64,000 nt of DNA from Oscillospiraceae bacterium. GTDB lineage: Bacteria > Bacillota > Clostridia > Oscillospirales > CAG-272. The stretch covers positions 140,206 through 204,205 of the forward strand of contig SVSG01000001.1 of the NCBI GenBank assembly GCA_015064415.1, given 5' to 3'. The position numbers and the translations under genes were made by a program. Each line of letters opens with the position of its first letter. Position 1 is the first letter of the stretch. Below are positions 26,393-34,350 of this stretch, one piece after another. Below the pieces are notes generated by a model that was not told where the DNA came from, did no database searches, and was given only the letters and a program-made list of their open reading frames with translations.

Positions 26393-29235
26393 TTTCTATT
26401 CCTCTCCAGCCATTTTTTCAGATATTGTCCGGTATAGGACTCGGGATGCTCGGCCACCTCCTCGGGTGTGCCCGTGGCGACCAGCGTGCCGCCGCCATCA
26501 CCACCCTCGGGGCCAAGATCAATGATATGATCCGCCGTTTTGATGACGTCCAGATTATGCTCGATCACAAGCACGGTGTTCCCCGTTTCCACCAGTCGCT
26601 CCAGCATCACGATCAGCTTCGCCACGTCGGCCGTGTGCAGACCCGTGGTCGGCTCGTCCAGAATATAGATGGTTTTGCCCGTACTGCGCTTGGAAAGCTC
26701 GGTTGCCAGCTTAATACGTTGTGCCTCGCCGCCCGAGAGCGTGGTGGAGGACTGACCAATCTGAATATAGCCAAGACCCACATCGTACATCGTCTGCAGC
26801 TTACGCTTGATCGAGGGGATGCCGTCAAAGAAGGAAAGCCCCTCCTCCACCGTCATTTGCAGCACGTCTGCAATGCTTTTGCCCTTGTAGAGCACGTCCA
26901 GCGTGTCGCGGTTATAGCGCTTGCCCTTACACACGTCGCAGGTGACGTACACGTCGGGCAAAAAGTGCATTTCGATCTTCTTCACGCCGTCGCCCTCGCA
27001 CGCCTCACAGCGGCCGCCCTTCACGTTGAAGGAGAAGCGTCCGCCCGTGTAGCCGCGTGCCTTTGCATCGGGGGTTTTGGCAAACAGATCGCGGATCTCG
27101 TTGAAAAGTCCCGTATAGGTCGCGGGATTCGAGCGCGGCGTGCGCCCGATCGGGCTCTGATCGATGTCGATGACCTTGTCCAGATGCTCGATGCCCTCGA
27201 TCGCGTCACAAGGCCCCGCAAAGGTAGCGGCGCGGTTGAGCTTGCGCGCCAGATGCGGGTACAGGATGCCGTTCACAAGCGAGGATTTGCCGGAGCCCGA
27301 CACGCCCGTCACGCAAACGAAGCATCCAAGCGGGATATCCACGTTCAGATTTTTCAAATTGTTTTGCTTGGCACCGCGCACGCGCAGAAAATGCCCATTT
27401 CCCTTACGGCGCGTTTCGGGCACCTCGATACGCTCGCGCCCCGAAAGGTACGCGCCCGTGATCGACTCCTTGCACGCCATGATCTCTTTGGGCGTGCCTG
27501 CGGCGGTGATATACCCGCCGTGGATGCCCGCGCCGGGGCCCACGTCCACGATATAATCGGCCGCCTCCATCGTTTCCTCGTCGTGCTCGACCACAAGGAC
27601 GCTGTTGCCAAGATCGCGCAGGCGTTGCAGGGTGCGGATCAGCTTGATGTTGTCACGCTGATGCAAGCCGATGCTCGGCTCGTCCAGAATATACAGCACG
27701 CCCATCAATGCCGAGCCGATCTGTGTTGCCAGGCGAATGCGCTGTGCCTCGCCGCCCGAAAGCGTACCCGCCTTGCGCGCAAGCGTGAGATAATCGAGCC
27801 CCACGCTGACAAGGAAGCCGAGGCGGCTTTTTACCTCTTTCAAAATTTCCTTGGCGATGAGGGCTTCGCTTTCCGTAAGCGTCAGATTTTCCACAAATTC
27901 CAGCGCTTCCTTCACGGAAAGCGTGCAGAATTCGTGAATGTTCTTCCCTCCCACCGTCACGGCAAGAATATTGGGGGAAAGGCGTTTGCCGCCGCATTCG
28001 GGACAGGGCGCATCCTCCACAAAATCATCGTAATACTCGCCGATCACGTTCATCTTCATGCGGCGTTCGATCATCGGCACAAGCCCCTCAAAGGTCGTGA
28101 TCTGCTCCTTCGCCACGGCATCAAAATAGCGCGTGACGTGATATTTTTCCGCCCCCGAGCCGTACAGCAGCACGTCCATCTGCTTTTTGGTAAATTGGCA
28201 GACGGGGGTATCCAGATCAAAGCCGAAGCGCTCACCCACAGCGGCAAAAAGCGGGCCGTTCCAGCCATCGTCTGCTGCAAGCGACTTAAAGCCGTTGACG
28301 GCGATCGCACCGCCCGAAAGCGTCAGCGTATCGTCGGGGATCAACTTATACACCGCCACGCGGCGCATCTCGCCGAGTCCCGCACAATGCGGGCAAGCGC
28401 CTTGCGGATTGTTGAACGAGAACATACGCGGCTCCAGCTCGCCGAAGGAAATGCCGTGCTCCTCGCAAGCATAATTCTGCGAAAACGCCAGCTCCTCGGG
28501 GGCCTCCTCGCCCTCGCGCGCCACGGGCACGATCAAAAGATTGCCGTCCGAGAGCGCCAGCGCCGTTTCCACCGAATCACCAAGGCGCGCACGGATGTCG
28601 CCGCGGTTGACAAGACGGTCCACCACGACCTCGATCGTGTGCTTGATGTTTTTATCCAGCTTCACTTCCTCGGAAAGCTCGTACATACTGCCATCCACAC
28701 GCACGCGGGCGTAGCCGCTCTTGCGCGCGTCCGCAAACACCTTTTCGTGCATGCCCTTCTTGGCGCGCACCACGGGGGCGAGCACCAAAAAGCGCGTGCC
28801 CTCGGGCATTGCGAGAATGCGATCTACGATCTGATCCTTGCTTTGCTGGCGGATCTCCTTGCCGCAAACAGGACAGTGCGGCACACCCACGCGGGCGTAC
28901 AAAAGGCGCAGATAGTCATAAATTTCCGTCACCGTGCCCACCGTGGAGCGCGGGTTTTTCGACGTGGTCTTCTGATCGATGGAGATCGCGGGCGAAAGCC
29001 CCTCGATGCTGTCCAGATCCGGCTTGTCCAGCTGCCCCAAGAACATACGGGCATAGGAGGAAAGCGACTCCACAAAGCGACGGTGCCCCTCCGCGTAGAT
29101 GGTGTCAAAGGCAAGTGAGGACTTGCCGGAGCCAGAAAGCCCCGTCAACACCACCAGCTTGTCACGCGGAATGGTGAGATCAATATTTTTTAAGTTATGG
29201 ACGCGAACGCCCTTCAGTTTCAATTCATTTGCCAT
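26389..29235 (-). CDS. uvrA: Excinuclease ABC subunit A
   Basis: UvrA is the damage-sensing ATPase of nucleotide excision repair. The start is set at ATG 29235 (product begins [16 protein letters not shown]) after AAGGATAACGG, giving 948 residues. Two ABC ATPase domains are seen: Walker [15 protein letters not shown] and [13 protein letters not shown], each with an LSGGEAQRI signature. Zinc sites [13 protein letters not shown] and [16 protein letters not shown] are present. It overlaps the 62-residue gene upstream by 11 bases and the methyltransferase gene downstream by four. Confidence 0.98.
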   Translation of the reverse strand: MANELKLKGVRVHNLKNIDLTIPRDKLVVLTGLSGSGKSSLAFDTIYAEGHRRFVESLSSYARMFLGQLDKPDLDSIEGLSPAISIDQKTTSKNPRSTVGTVTEIYDYLRLLYARVGVPHCPVCGKEIRQQSKDQIVDRILAMPEGTRFLVLAPVVRAKKGMHEKVFADARKSGYARVRVDGSMYELSEEVKLDKNIKHTIEVVVDRLVNRGDIRARLGDSVETALALSDGNLLIVPVAREGEEAPEELAFSQNYACEEHGISFGELEPRMFSFNNPQGACPHCAGLGEMRRVAVYKLIPDDTLTLSGGAIAVNGFKSLAADDGWNGPLFAAVGERFGFDLDTPVCQFTKKQMDVLLYGSGAEKYHVTRYFDAVAKEQITTFEGLVPMIERRMKMNVIGEYYDDFVEDAPCPECGGKRLSPNILAVTVGGKNIHEFCTLSVKEALEFVENLTLTESEALIAKEILKEVKSRLGFLVSVGLDYLTLARKAGTLSGGEAQRIRLATQIGSALMGVLYILDEPSIGLHQRDNIKLIRTLQRLRDLGNSVLVVEHDEETMEAADYIVDVGPGAGIHGGYITAAGTPKEIMACKESITGAYLSGRERIEVPETRRKGNGHFLRVRGAKQNNLKNLNVDIPLGCFVCVTGVSGSGKSSLVNGILYPHLARKLNRAATFAGPCDAIEGIEHLDKVIDIDQSPIGRTPRSNPATYTGLFNEIRDLFAKTPDAKARGYTGGRFSFNVKGGRCEACEGDGVKKIEMHFLPDVYVTCDVCKGKRYNRDTLDVLYKGKSIADVLQMTVEEGLSFFDGIPSIKRKLQTMYDVGLGYIQIGQSSTTLSGGEAQRIKLATELSKRSTGKTIYILDEPTTGLHTADVAKLIVMLERLVETGNTVLVIEHNLDVIKTADHIIDLGPEGGDGGGTLVATGTPEEVAEHPESYTGQYLKKWLERNRK

Positions 29236-29413
29236 TTCCGTTATCCTTATTCCGATACATACGCGCGGCATCTTCGCCTTGCGATTTCAAATTCTTCAAT
29301 GCATCCGTCAGCTTTTTGTCGGATGCGGAACGCTCTCTTCCCTGCGCCTTTTGCCACAGCCACACAGCACAAACCACAACAAAAAGAGGGATGAGCACCG
29401 CCAACGCAATCAC
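29225..29413 (-). CDS. Small single-pass membrane protein between uvrB and uvrA
   Basis: A 62-residue protein: one transmembrane helix (about 2-20, [18 protein letters not shown]), then a basic, soluble tail (about 42 residues). The GTG start overlaps the uvrB stop (GTGA), with a GAGGAG site inside the uvrB end, and the stop overlaps the uvrA start by 11 bases. Overlaps on both sides and a good ribosome binding site support translation. I do not recognise the family. It may be a small operon passenger or link excision repair to the membrane. Confidence 0.75.
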   Translation of the reverse strand: MIALAVLIPLFVVVCAVWLWQKAQGRERSASDKKLTDALKNLKSQGEDAARMYRNKDNGNGK

Positions 29414-31389
29414 GCTTTCTCCTCCTCGCGCAGTTCCTTGATCTTATCACGCAGATAAGCCGCCTCTTCGAAATCCAATCTCTTTGCGGCCTCGCGCATC
29501 TGGGCTGAAAGCTTTTCGATCAACTTTTCACGCGCCGAGGCGGAAAGCTTCTTCTTTCCCTTACCCTTGCTCTCCTCGGTCAGCGAGCCGATCTCAATGA
29601 TGTCGCGCACGCCCTTCACGATGGTGGTGGGCGTGATGCCATGCTCCTTGTTGTAGGCATCCTGAATGGCGCGGCGGCGGTTTGTTTCGTCGATCGCGCG
29701 CTTCATCGAGCCCGTGATCGTATCGGCGTACATAATGACCTTGCCCTCAGCGTTTCGTGCCGCGCGACCGATCGTCTGGATCAGCGAGGTCTCGGTACGC
29801 AAAAATCCTTCCTTATCCGCGTCAAGGATCGCCACAAGCGATACCTCGGGCAGGTCCAGGCCCTCGCGCAGAAGGTTGATGCCCACCAGCACGTCAAATT
29901 TGCCAAGGCGCAGATCGCGGATAATCTCCATACGCTCAATGGTCTCCACGTTGAAGTGGATATAGCGCACGCGCACGTCATTTTCCTCCAAATACGAGGT
30001 CAGATCCTCCGCCATTTGCTTGGTAAGCGTGGTGACCAGCACGCGCTCGCCCTTTGCGGCGCGGATGCGGATCTCACCAAGCAGATCGTCGACCTGCCCC
30101 TCGATCGGGCGCACGTCCACCTCGGGGTCCAAAAGCCCCGTGGGACGGATGATCTGCTCCACCACCTGCTCCGCGTGCTCCTTTTCAAAATCAGCGGGGG
30201 TGGCGCTGACCAGCACCGCTTGATGGATACGCTCTTCAAACTCGTCAAAGTAAAGCGGGCGGTTATCGTAGGCAGAGGGCAAGCGGAAGCCGAAATCCAC
30301 CAGATTTTTCTTTCTTGCGGTGTCGCCGCCGCTCATGCCGCGCACCTGCGGCAGCATCACGTGCGATTCGTCCACAATAAGGAGATAGTCCTTCGGGAAA
30401 AAGTCCAAAAGCGTGTAGGGAGTGGAGCCCGCAGGGCGGCCCGACAGCACGCGGGAGTAGTTCTCAACGCCCGAGCAATACCCCACCTCGCGCAGCATCT
30501 CCAGATCGTATTTCACGCGCTCCTCAATGCGTTGCGCCTCCAAAAGCAGGTTCTGACTTTTGAAAAATTCTACACGGTCCAGCATCTCCGCACCGATCTC
30601 GGCAAGCGCGGCCTCGCGCTTTTGCTGTGACACGGCGTAGTGCGTGGCAGGAAACAGGCTGAAATGGTGCAGCTCGCGTAAGATCTGCCCTGTGACGGTG
30701 CGGAACTCGCACACGCGGTCGATCTCGTCGCCGAAAAACTCCACGCGCACGGCGGTGTCCGCCTTGCCGCCCGTGGGGTAAATATCCACGGTGTCACCGC
30801 GCACACGGAACTTGTTACGCGTAAAATTGAGGTCACTGCGCTCGTATTGAATAGAAACAAGGCGCTTGATCAAATCCTCGCGCGACATCTCCATGCCGGG
30901 ACGCAGAGAAAGCATCAGATTTTTGTATTCCAGCGGGTCACCAAGCGAGTAGATGCAGGAAACGCTCGCCACAATAATGACGTCGCGGCGCTCCAAGAGT
31001 GCGGCCGTGGCGCTGTGGCGCAAGCGGTCGATCTCGTCGTTGATGGAAGCATCCTTTTCAATATACATATCCCTGCCGGGGATGTAGGCCTCGGGCTGGT
31101 AGTAATCATAGTAGGAAACGAAAAATTCCACCGCCGCATCGGGAAAAAATTCTCGCATTTCCGAGCAAAGCTGAGCGGCAAGGGTCTTGTTCGGCTCCAG
31201 AATAAGCGTGGGGCGGTTTTGTCTGGCAATGACGTTCGCCATGGTAAAGGTCTTACCGGAGCCCGTCACACCAAGCAACGTCTGATAGCGCATCCCCGCA
31301 TCCAAACCGCGGCAAAGCGCGTCGATCGCCTCGGGCTGATCACCCGTGGGCGCAAAAGCAGATTTTAAGTGAAAAACACCGTCTGTCAT
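29410..31389 (-). CDS. uvrB: Excinuclease ABC subunit B
   Basis: UvrB verifies damage and loads UvrC. The start chosen is ATG 31389 after GGGGAG, giving 659 residues; the frame extends ten codons upstream. Walker A is [14 protein letters not shown]. The beta-hairpin region follows ([14 protein letters not shown]), then helicase motifs DESHVMLPQ and [11 protein letters not shown]-terminal UVR domain contacts UvrC ([19 protein letters not shown]). It has its own promoter. I see no LexA-type operator in the upstream 60 bases. Confidence 0.98.
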   Translation of the reverse strand: MTDGVFHLKSAFAPTGDQPEAIDALCRGLDAGMRYQTLLGVTGSGKTFTMANVIARQNRPTLILEPNKTLAAQLCSEMREFFPDAAVEFFVSYYDYYQPEAYIPGRDMYIEKDASINDEIDRLRHSATAALLERRDVIIVASVSCIYSLGDPLEYKNLMLSLRPGMEMSREDLIKRLVSIQYERSDLNFTRNKFRVRGDTVDIYPTGGKADTAVRVEFFGDEIDRVCEFRTVTGQILRELHHFSLFPATHYAVSQQKREAALAEIGAEMLDRVEFFKSQNLLLEAQRIEERVKYDLEMLREVGYCSGVENYSRVLSGRPAGSTPYTLLDFFPKDYLLIVDESHVMLPQVRGMSGGDTARKKNLVDFGFRLPSAYDNRPLYFDEFEERIHQAVLVSATPADFEKEHAEQVVEQIIRPTGLLDPEVDVRPIEGQVDDLLGEIRIRAAKGERVLVTTLTKQMAEDLTSYLEENDVRVRYIHFNVETIERMEIIRDLRLGKFDVLVGINLLREGLDLPEVSLVAILDADKEGFLRTETSLIQTIGRAARNAEGKVIMYADTITGSMKRAIDETNRRRAIQDAYNKEHGITPTTIVKGVRDIIEIGSLTEESKGKGKKKLSASAREKLIEKLSAQMREAAKRLDFEEAAYLRDKIKELREEEKA

Positions 31390-31423
31390 AGAACCACTCC
31401 CCTTTCTGACGCAATACATAATT

Positions 31424-31452
31424 AGTATATCATATTTTTTATTAAAAGTAAA
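31424..31452 (-). promoter_or_regulatory. Promoter of uvrB-uvrA
   Basis: TTTACT (31447-31452), 17 bp, TATACT (31424-31429) with an extended TGA on the minus strand. Confidence 0.7.
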
Positions 31453-31579
31453 GGAATGTAAGAAAGGATTTTACGTTTTGTAAAGTTTATATTGTTGAAT
31501 GAACAGAAAACCCGTTCCTTTGTCCTAAAATTCTGTTCGCTCTTCCTTTTTTCAGCTTTGGCGCCCCGAAGCCCGGGAT

Positions 31580-31768
31580 GTGCGCCGGCAGAGCGCTCGC
31601 GTTTTATCTCCGACCACGAGGTGTTTGTATTGCAGATCGCGGAGCCCCTCCTTGCCGGAACAGGAATATGAGCAGATCACCGATGTGCTGGACTGCTCGT
31701 TGCTCAACGTCTATGCGCTGATGTTCGGTAAAAATGAAAAAACACCGGCCAAAGCCGATGAAAAATAA
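31580..31768 (+). pseudogene. Frameshifted gene remnant at the island edge
   Basis: The last part reads PEQEYEQITDVLDCSLLNV then YALMFGKNEKTPAKADEK and looks like the C-terminus of a helical protein. The continuation upstream lies in another frame (RFISDHEVFVLQIAEPLL), with a frame change near 31660, and I see no usable start. The final 61 bases (31710-31770) are repeated at 32312-32372, upstream of the second small gene. The original function is unknown. Confidence 0.5.
31737..31760 (-). terminator. Minus-strand terminator-like hairpin, copy 1
   Basis: A 7-bp stem (31743-31749 with 31754-31760, one G-T pair) and a CAAA loop, followed on the minus strand by six Ts. It would stop leftward transcripts that run antisense to the first small gene. 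On the plus strand it is a leader hairpin ahead of that gene. Confidence 0.5.
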
Positions 31769-31821
31769 GAAGGATAAAATTATGGCATTCAAAACCAAAA
31801 AGGAAAATTTTGAGGTGAGTT

Positions 31822-32166
31822 TTGGCAAGGCGAAAACGGTATATCAAAGGCCGCGTTTACATAACCAATGATAGTTTGTTTTCCCCTGATGGTTATAGCA
31901 CGCCCGGTCGGCGTGTTGTGGCGGTAAATACTGATCGCAATAACATGCACGTTGTCAAAGTCAAAAAACTTGTTGATGATAAAGGGAAACCACGCAAGGA
32001 TATGATCCCTATTGAAAAATACGGTTCTATACGAAAGCCGAGCGGCGTATATCCCTATGTTTATCGTAAGACCGCGCAAGGCAATCCAATCGAGGAAAAA
32101 AGAATGAAAAAAACTAAAACCCGTTTGAATAAGTGGGATATGAAAAAGATATCTCACTTGAAATAA
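31822..32166 (+). CDS. Small basic protein, intact member of the island family
   Basis: A 114-residue basic protein (begins MARRKRYIKGRVYITND) rich in beta-type residues, with a C-terminal helix (RLNKWDMKKISHL). The TTG start follows GAGGTGAG. An overlapping 29-codon frame (31782-31871) with a better ribosome binding site precedes it and could couple translation, or mark a frameshift. It is related to the two genes that follow: the GRV/HVV strand segment aligns with both, and the C-terminal L-[NT]-[KR]-[WY]-D-xx-K helix pattern also occurs in the third gene and in the fragment at 32657. No known family recognised. The stop lies in the U-run of the convergent RNA gene. Confidence 0.65.
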   Translation: MARRKRYIKGRVYITNDSLFSPDGYSTPGRRVVAVNTDRNNMHVVKVKKLVDDKGKPRKDMIPIEKYGSIRKPSGVYPYVYRKTAQGNPIEEKRMKKTKTRLNKWDMKKISHLK

Positions 32167-32238
32167 AAAAATGCCCCCGGAACAACGCCGGGGGCTCTCC
32201 CTCGTTAAAGAGGGTACGGCAGATAGACTGCCGCCTCA
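32165..32238 (-). ncRNA. Predicted small RNA 1 (about 74 nt)
   Basis: It starts about seven bases after a perfect consensus promoter and ends at an intrinsic terminator: an 8-bp GC stem (32173-32180 with 32188-32195) followed by seven Us. In between are two further hairpins (32199-32214, CCCTC with GAGGG; 32217-32233, CGGCAG with CTGCCG), so almost the whole transcript is structured. It is convergent with the small gene at 31822-32166. No coding potential seen. Unrecognised. Confidence 0.65.
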
Positions 32239-32244
32239 ATGATT

Positions 32245-32273
32245 ATTATATCCAACACGTGACCGTTTGTCAA
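32245..32273 (-). promoter_or_regulatory. Consensus promoter of small RNA 1
   Basis: TTGACA (32268-32273), 17 bp, TATAAT (32245-32250) on the minus strand: perfect consensus. Confidence 0.88.
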
Positions 32274-32336
32274 TCCCTAAAAAGAAACAAATTACCGGTG
32301 ATCTGGGAATTTCTATGCGCTGATGTTCGGTAAAAA
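32266..32336. repeat. 71-bp island repeat, copy 1
   Basis: Nearly identical to 32859-32929 (three or so mismatches). It begins at the -35 box of small RNA 1 and runs to the leader of the next small gene. Its last 25 bases also match 31710-31734. Confidence 0.9.
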
Positions 32337-32338
32337 CG

Positions 32339-32362
32339 AAAAAACACCGGCCGAGGCCGATG
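32339..32362 (-). terminator. Minus-strand terminator-like hairpin, copy 2
   Basis: Same stem as 31743-31760 (CACCGGC with GCCGATG at 32345-32362), but the loop is CGAG instead of CAAA. Six Ts follow on the minus strand. Confidence 0.5.
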
Positions 32363-32381
32363 AAAAATAAGGAGGCGGATT

Positions 32382-32660
32382 ATGTTTATACATGGAAAAA
32401 CCGGCAAAAAACATTATTCGGTTCGGGAGAAAATCAATTACTATATTCGTGTGATTAAAGGCAAGGAACAAGGGGTGTCTGCTGTTGCGAAGCGTAAAGC
32501 ACCTCTTCGTTTAAAAACCTTGCAACGGATCAACGAGCAGAGTTATGATACACCCCGAATTATTGTAACGGACGATAAGCATTTTGGTAATAAGGAGAGT
32601 AAGCCACGTATGTGTGTGGCTCTCAAAGAAGATGCGAAAGGAAGGGTTTTAGTAAAATGA
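32382..32660 (+). CDS. Small basic protein, second island member (C-terminal part lost)
   Basis: A 92-residue basic protein with a good GGAGG site and ATG 32382. The N-terminal part (HYSVREKINYYIRVIKG, then AKRKAPLRLKTLQRI) is unlike the first member. The segment from PRIIVTDD to KGRVLVK aligns with the RVYITND-HVVKV region of the first member. It stops there, where the first member continues for about 65 residues. The stop overlaps an ATG (ATGA) that opens the fragment at 32657, which encodes the missing C-terminal helix. This looks like an internal deletion; the truncated product may or may not function. Confidence 0.6.
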   Translation: MFIHGKTGKKHYSVREKINYYIRVIKGKEQGVSAVAKRKAPLRLKTLQRINEQSYDTPRIIVTDDKHFGNKESKPRMCVALKEDAKGRVLVK

Positions 32661-32707
32661 CTTTGACTCGTTACGATAAAATAAAAATAAAAGAACTTTT
32701 TAAATAA
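32657..32707 (+). pseudogene. C-terminal fragment of the island family
   Basis: Sixteen codons, MTLTRYDKIKIKELFK, matching the C-terminus of the third member (MSLTKYDKAKVKAVF). It begins with an ATGA overlap to the preceding gene, so it could even be translated. Confidence 0.5.
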
Positions 32708-32831
32708 AAAAACTGCGGCTTATTAGGTCGCAGTCATTGTGGGTACTTTGCCCCACTTCGCCGCTTGGAAGAAGCGGCTACGGTTTAGCTATCCTGACTT
32801 CGCTGCTATGGCGAATACGGTATTAACTAAC
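32706..32831 (-). ncRNA. Predicted small RNA 2 (about 126 nt)
   Basis: Bounded by a promoter (32838-32866) and an intrinsic terminator: an 8-bp stem (32712-32719 with 32727-32734, one G-U pair) with loop CUAAUAA in the RNA, then seven Us. Internal hairpins: 32739-32756, 32761-32777 (CCGCTT with AAGCGG) and 32799-32815 (TTCGC with GCGAA). The 5' two thirds is nearly identical to small RNA 3; the 3' part differs in sequence but keeps a hairpin in each place. Convergent with the gene at 32382-32660. Confidence 0.7.
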
Positions 32832-32837
32832 GTTAAT

Positions 32838-32866
32838 AGTATATCCGATTCCTGGATATTTGTCAA
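32838..32866 (-). promoter_or_regulatory. Promoter of small RNA 2
   Basis: TTGACA (32861-32866), 17 bp, TATACT (32838-32843) on the minus strand. The spacer contains an inverted repeat shared with small RNA 3. Confidence 0.88.
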
Positions 32867-32929
32867 TCCCTAAAAAGAAACAAATTACCGGAGATCTGGG
32901 AATTTCTATGCGCTGATGTTCAGTAAAAA
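32859..32929. repeat. 71-bp island repeat, copy 2
   Basis: Second copy of 32266-32336. Here it fuses directly into the coding start of the third small gene, at GTAAAAATGA. Confidence 0.9.
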
Positions 32930-33149
32930 TGATAGCAAGGGGCGCGTTATGGTCGCACCTATGCAAAAACGAACAAGCAAGACGATTATTTTTGATAAAA
33001 ATATAGGTCGTCAAATATCCAATATGAGCGATGGGTATATTCGGTGGATTGATCGTTCTGATGTTTATGAAATAAAATATGTAGATGAAAAAATGAGCTT
33101 AACCAAATATGATAAAGCAAAAGTGAAAGCGGTTTTTGCAAAAAAATAA
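32916..33149 (+). CDS. Small basic protein, third island member (N-terminal part lost)
   Basis: A 77-residue basic protein. Its ATG and first codons lie within the 71-bp repeat; the family match begins at KGRVMVAP and continues to the C-terminal helix LTKYDKAKVKAVF. It corresponds to the second half of the 114-residue member, and to what the second member lacks. No good ribosome binding site is seen upstream of the ATG, so it may be a remnant. The stop codon lies in the terminator U-run of small RNA 3. Confidence 0.55.
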   Translation: MFSKNDSKGRVMVAPMQKRTSKTIIFDKNIGRQISNMSDGYIRWIDRSDVYEIKYVDEKMSLTKYDKAKVKAVFAKK

Positions 33150-33272
33150 AACCGTGACTTATTAGGTCACGGTTAATGCAGGCTTCCAATATCCTGCTCA
33201 CTCCGCTGATTTAAGCGGATACGGTTTAGCTATCCTGACTTCGCTACTGTGGCGAACACGGTATCAGCTAAC
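33141..33272 (-). ncRNA. Predicted small RNA 3 (about 130 nt)
   Basis: Same plan as small RNA 2. The terminator stem (33151-33158 with 33166-33173) has a different sequence from its partner in small RNA 2, but still pairs perfectly and keeps the same 7-base loop. Further hairpins: 33178-33197 (GCAGG with CCTGC), 33203-33218 (CCGCT with AGCGG) and 33240-33256. Covariation between the two copies is good evidence for a selected structure. Confidence 0.7.
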
Positions 33273-33278
33273 GTTAAT

Positions 33279-33307
33279 AGTATATCCGATTCCTGGATAT
33301 TTGTCAA
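33279..33307 (-). promoter_or_regulatory. Promoter of small RNA 3
   Basis: TTGACA (33302-33307), 17 bp, TATACT (33279-33284) on the minus strand, identical to the promoter of small RNA 2. Confidence 0.88.
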
Positions 33308-33510
33308 CCCCTCGGAGGAATTTTCTCCGAGGGTGTTTTATGTTTTGCTGTGTTTTTGATGAAAGTTGCATTTTTCCGTGATTCCTTTGCAGGAGCACGG
33401 CAACGGTGGATAACCCGATCTAAAGCATTGTTCAAGTTTACTTTCCACAACGTGCCGCATTCCTTGCGACGACACTCCTTACACTCGAATTTATAGGTCG
33501 GGATCCGGTA
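33304..33510 (-). pseudogene. Start-less remnant with a cysteine cluster
   Basis: A 68-codon frame between two stops, with no start codon ahead of a Cys-rich segment (FECKECRRKEC). The rest is basic (VIHRCRAPAKESRKN). It resembles the edge of a zinc-ribbon protein. Its stop overlaps the -35 box of small RNA 3. The only in-frame TTG codons are internal, so it is probably a fragment. A 9-bp hairpin (33309-33333) lies inside it. Confidence 0.3.
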
Positions 33511-33522
33511 TCAATATTAAGC

Positions 33523-33549
33523 AAAAAGCCGCCCGAAGGCGGCTTTTTT
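33523..33549 (-). terminator. Intrinsic terminator at the right edge of the island
   Basis: An 11-bp perfect stem (33523-33533 with 33538-33548), CGAA loop, T-runs on both strands. It ends the PAP2-like gene and would also stop plus-strand transcripts leaving the island. Confidence 0.9.
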
Positions 33550-34133
33550 CAAAACGTGGGATGGATGAAAAAGTAGCAAATAAAGGCGGAAAGCGCGGAG
33601 CAGCAGGCGCCAAGCAAGAATTCGCGCACGGTGTGACGCTTGAGGTAGATCGACGCCCAAAAAGCGGCACCGAAAAAGATCGCACCGGGGATAAAGGCCT
33701 GCCAGCCCATGAACAGACACGGCAAAAATACCGAGCCGCACAGCGAGCATCCGTGGCCGCTTGCGCGCCAGGGCGTGAGCTTATTGAACAGCAACAGGAA
33801 CATGACGGAAACAAGATACACCACCGAGATATACAGCAGGTTCGGAATGGCATCCCGCACCACACTGCACACCACGGCGGCGATATAGCCAAGAGGCGAG
33901 AGGAGGAACGCCAGCTTGCGTTGCATTTTTTGCCCTCCCTTGCGGAAGGCGGGCACGATTCTTTGCAACGGGTACGCAAGCACCGGCACGATGGCAAGAC
34001 AGATCAGCGCCAGCCAGAAATCCAGCATTTCGGGAAAAACGTCTTCAAAAAAATACAACAGCAGAAGCTCGGCCGTGACCACCACGGGCGGCACGGTAAT
34101 AAAGCGGATCGTTTTGGCAATACGTTGCAGCAT
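33549..34133 (-). CDS. PAP2-superfamily-like membrane protein
   Basis: A 194-residue protein with about six transmembrane helices. Motifs resemble the PAP2 (phosphatidic acid phosphatase) active site in degenerate form: ASGHG for PSGH, and LKRHTVREFLLGA for the SR-x5-H-x3-D motif. The arginine-first motif is not clear, so it may be a lipid phosphatase or an inactive relative. The ATG follows AAAAAGGAG. Confidence 0.6.
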   Translation of the reverse strand: MLQRIAKTIRFITVPPVVVTAELLLLYFFEDVFPEMLDFWLALICLAIVPVLAYPLQRIVPAFRKGGQKMQRKLAFLLSPLGYIAAVVCSVVRDAIPNLLYISVVYLVSVMFLLLFNKLTPWRASGHGCSLCGSVFLPCLFMGWQAFIPGAIFFGAAFWASIYLKRHTVREFLLGACCSALSAFICYFFIHPTF

Positions 34134-34297
34134 ATTCGCTCTCCTTTTTCGAAAAAACTTTTTTCAAGTTTCAATATTCTTCGTTATGTGGTTTTTAATA
34201 CTACATTTCGCAACACGCACATACTACCAATATATTTTTAACAATTTATTTCAAAAATATGTCTTTTTTGTAACATATAGTTTTTCTTAAAAATAAC

Positions 34298-34340
34298 AAA
34301 AGCGTGCGGACGGCATTTTCGCCATTCCGCGCGCTTTTTT
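34298..34340 (-). terminator. Intrinsic terminator after the five-helix membrane protein
   Basis: AAAAGCGTGCGGA pairs with TCCGCGCGCTTTT (one G-T pair) around a 15-base loop, with T-rich flanks on the minus strand. Confidence 0.75.
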
Positions 34341-34350
34341 GCTTATTTTT

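Noticed and set aside
31496..31520. LexA/SOS box upstream of uvrB
   Set aside because: GAAC and GTTC occur nine bases apart rather than four, and are too far from the uvrB promoter on the wrong side.
32165..33272. CRISPR array
   Set aside because: There are only two or three long repeats with genes between them, no regular short spacers and no cas genes.
31600..33310. A classical integron cassette array with attC sites
   Set aside because: The repeats end in sigma-type promoters and terminators on the minus strand, and the expected RYYYAAC and GTTRRRY boundaries are not present. The Xer-type recombinase at 35043 is not next to the array.
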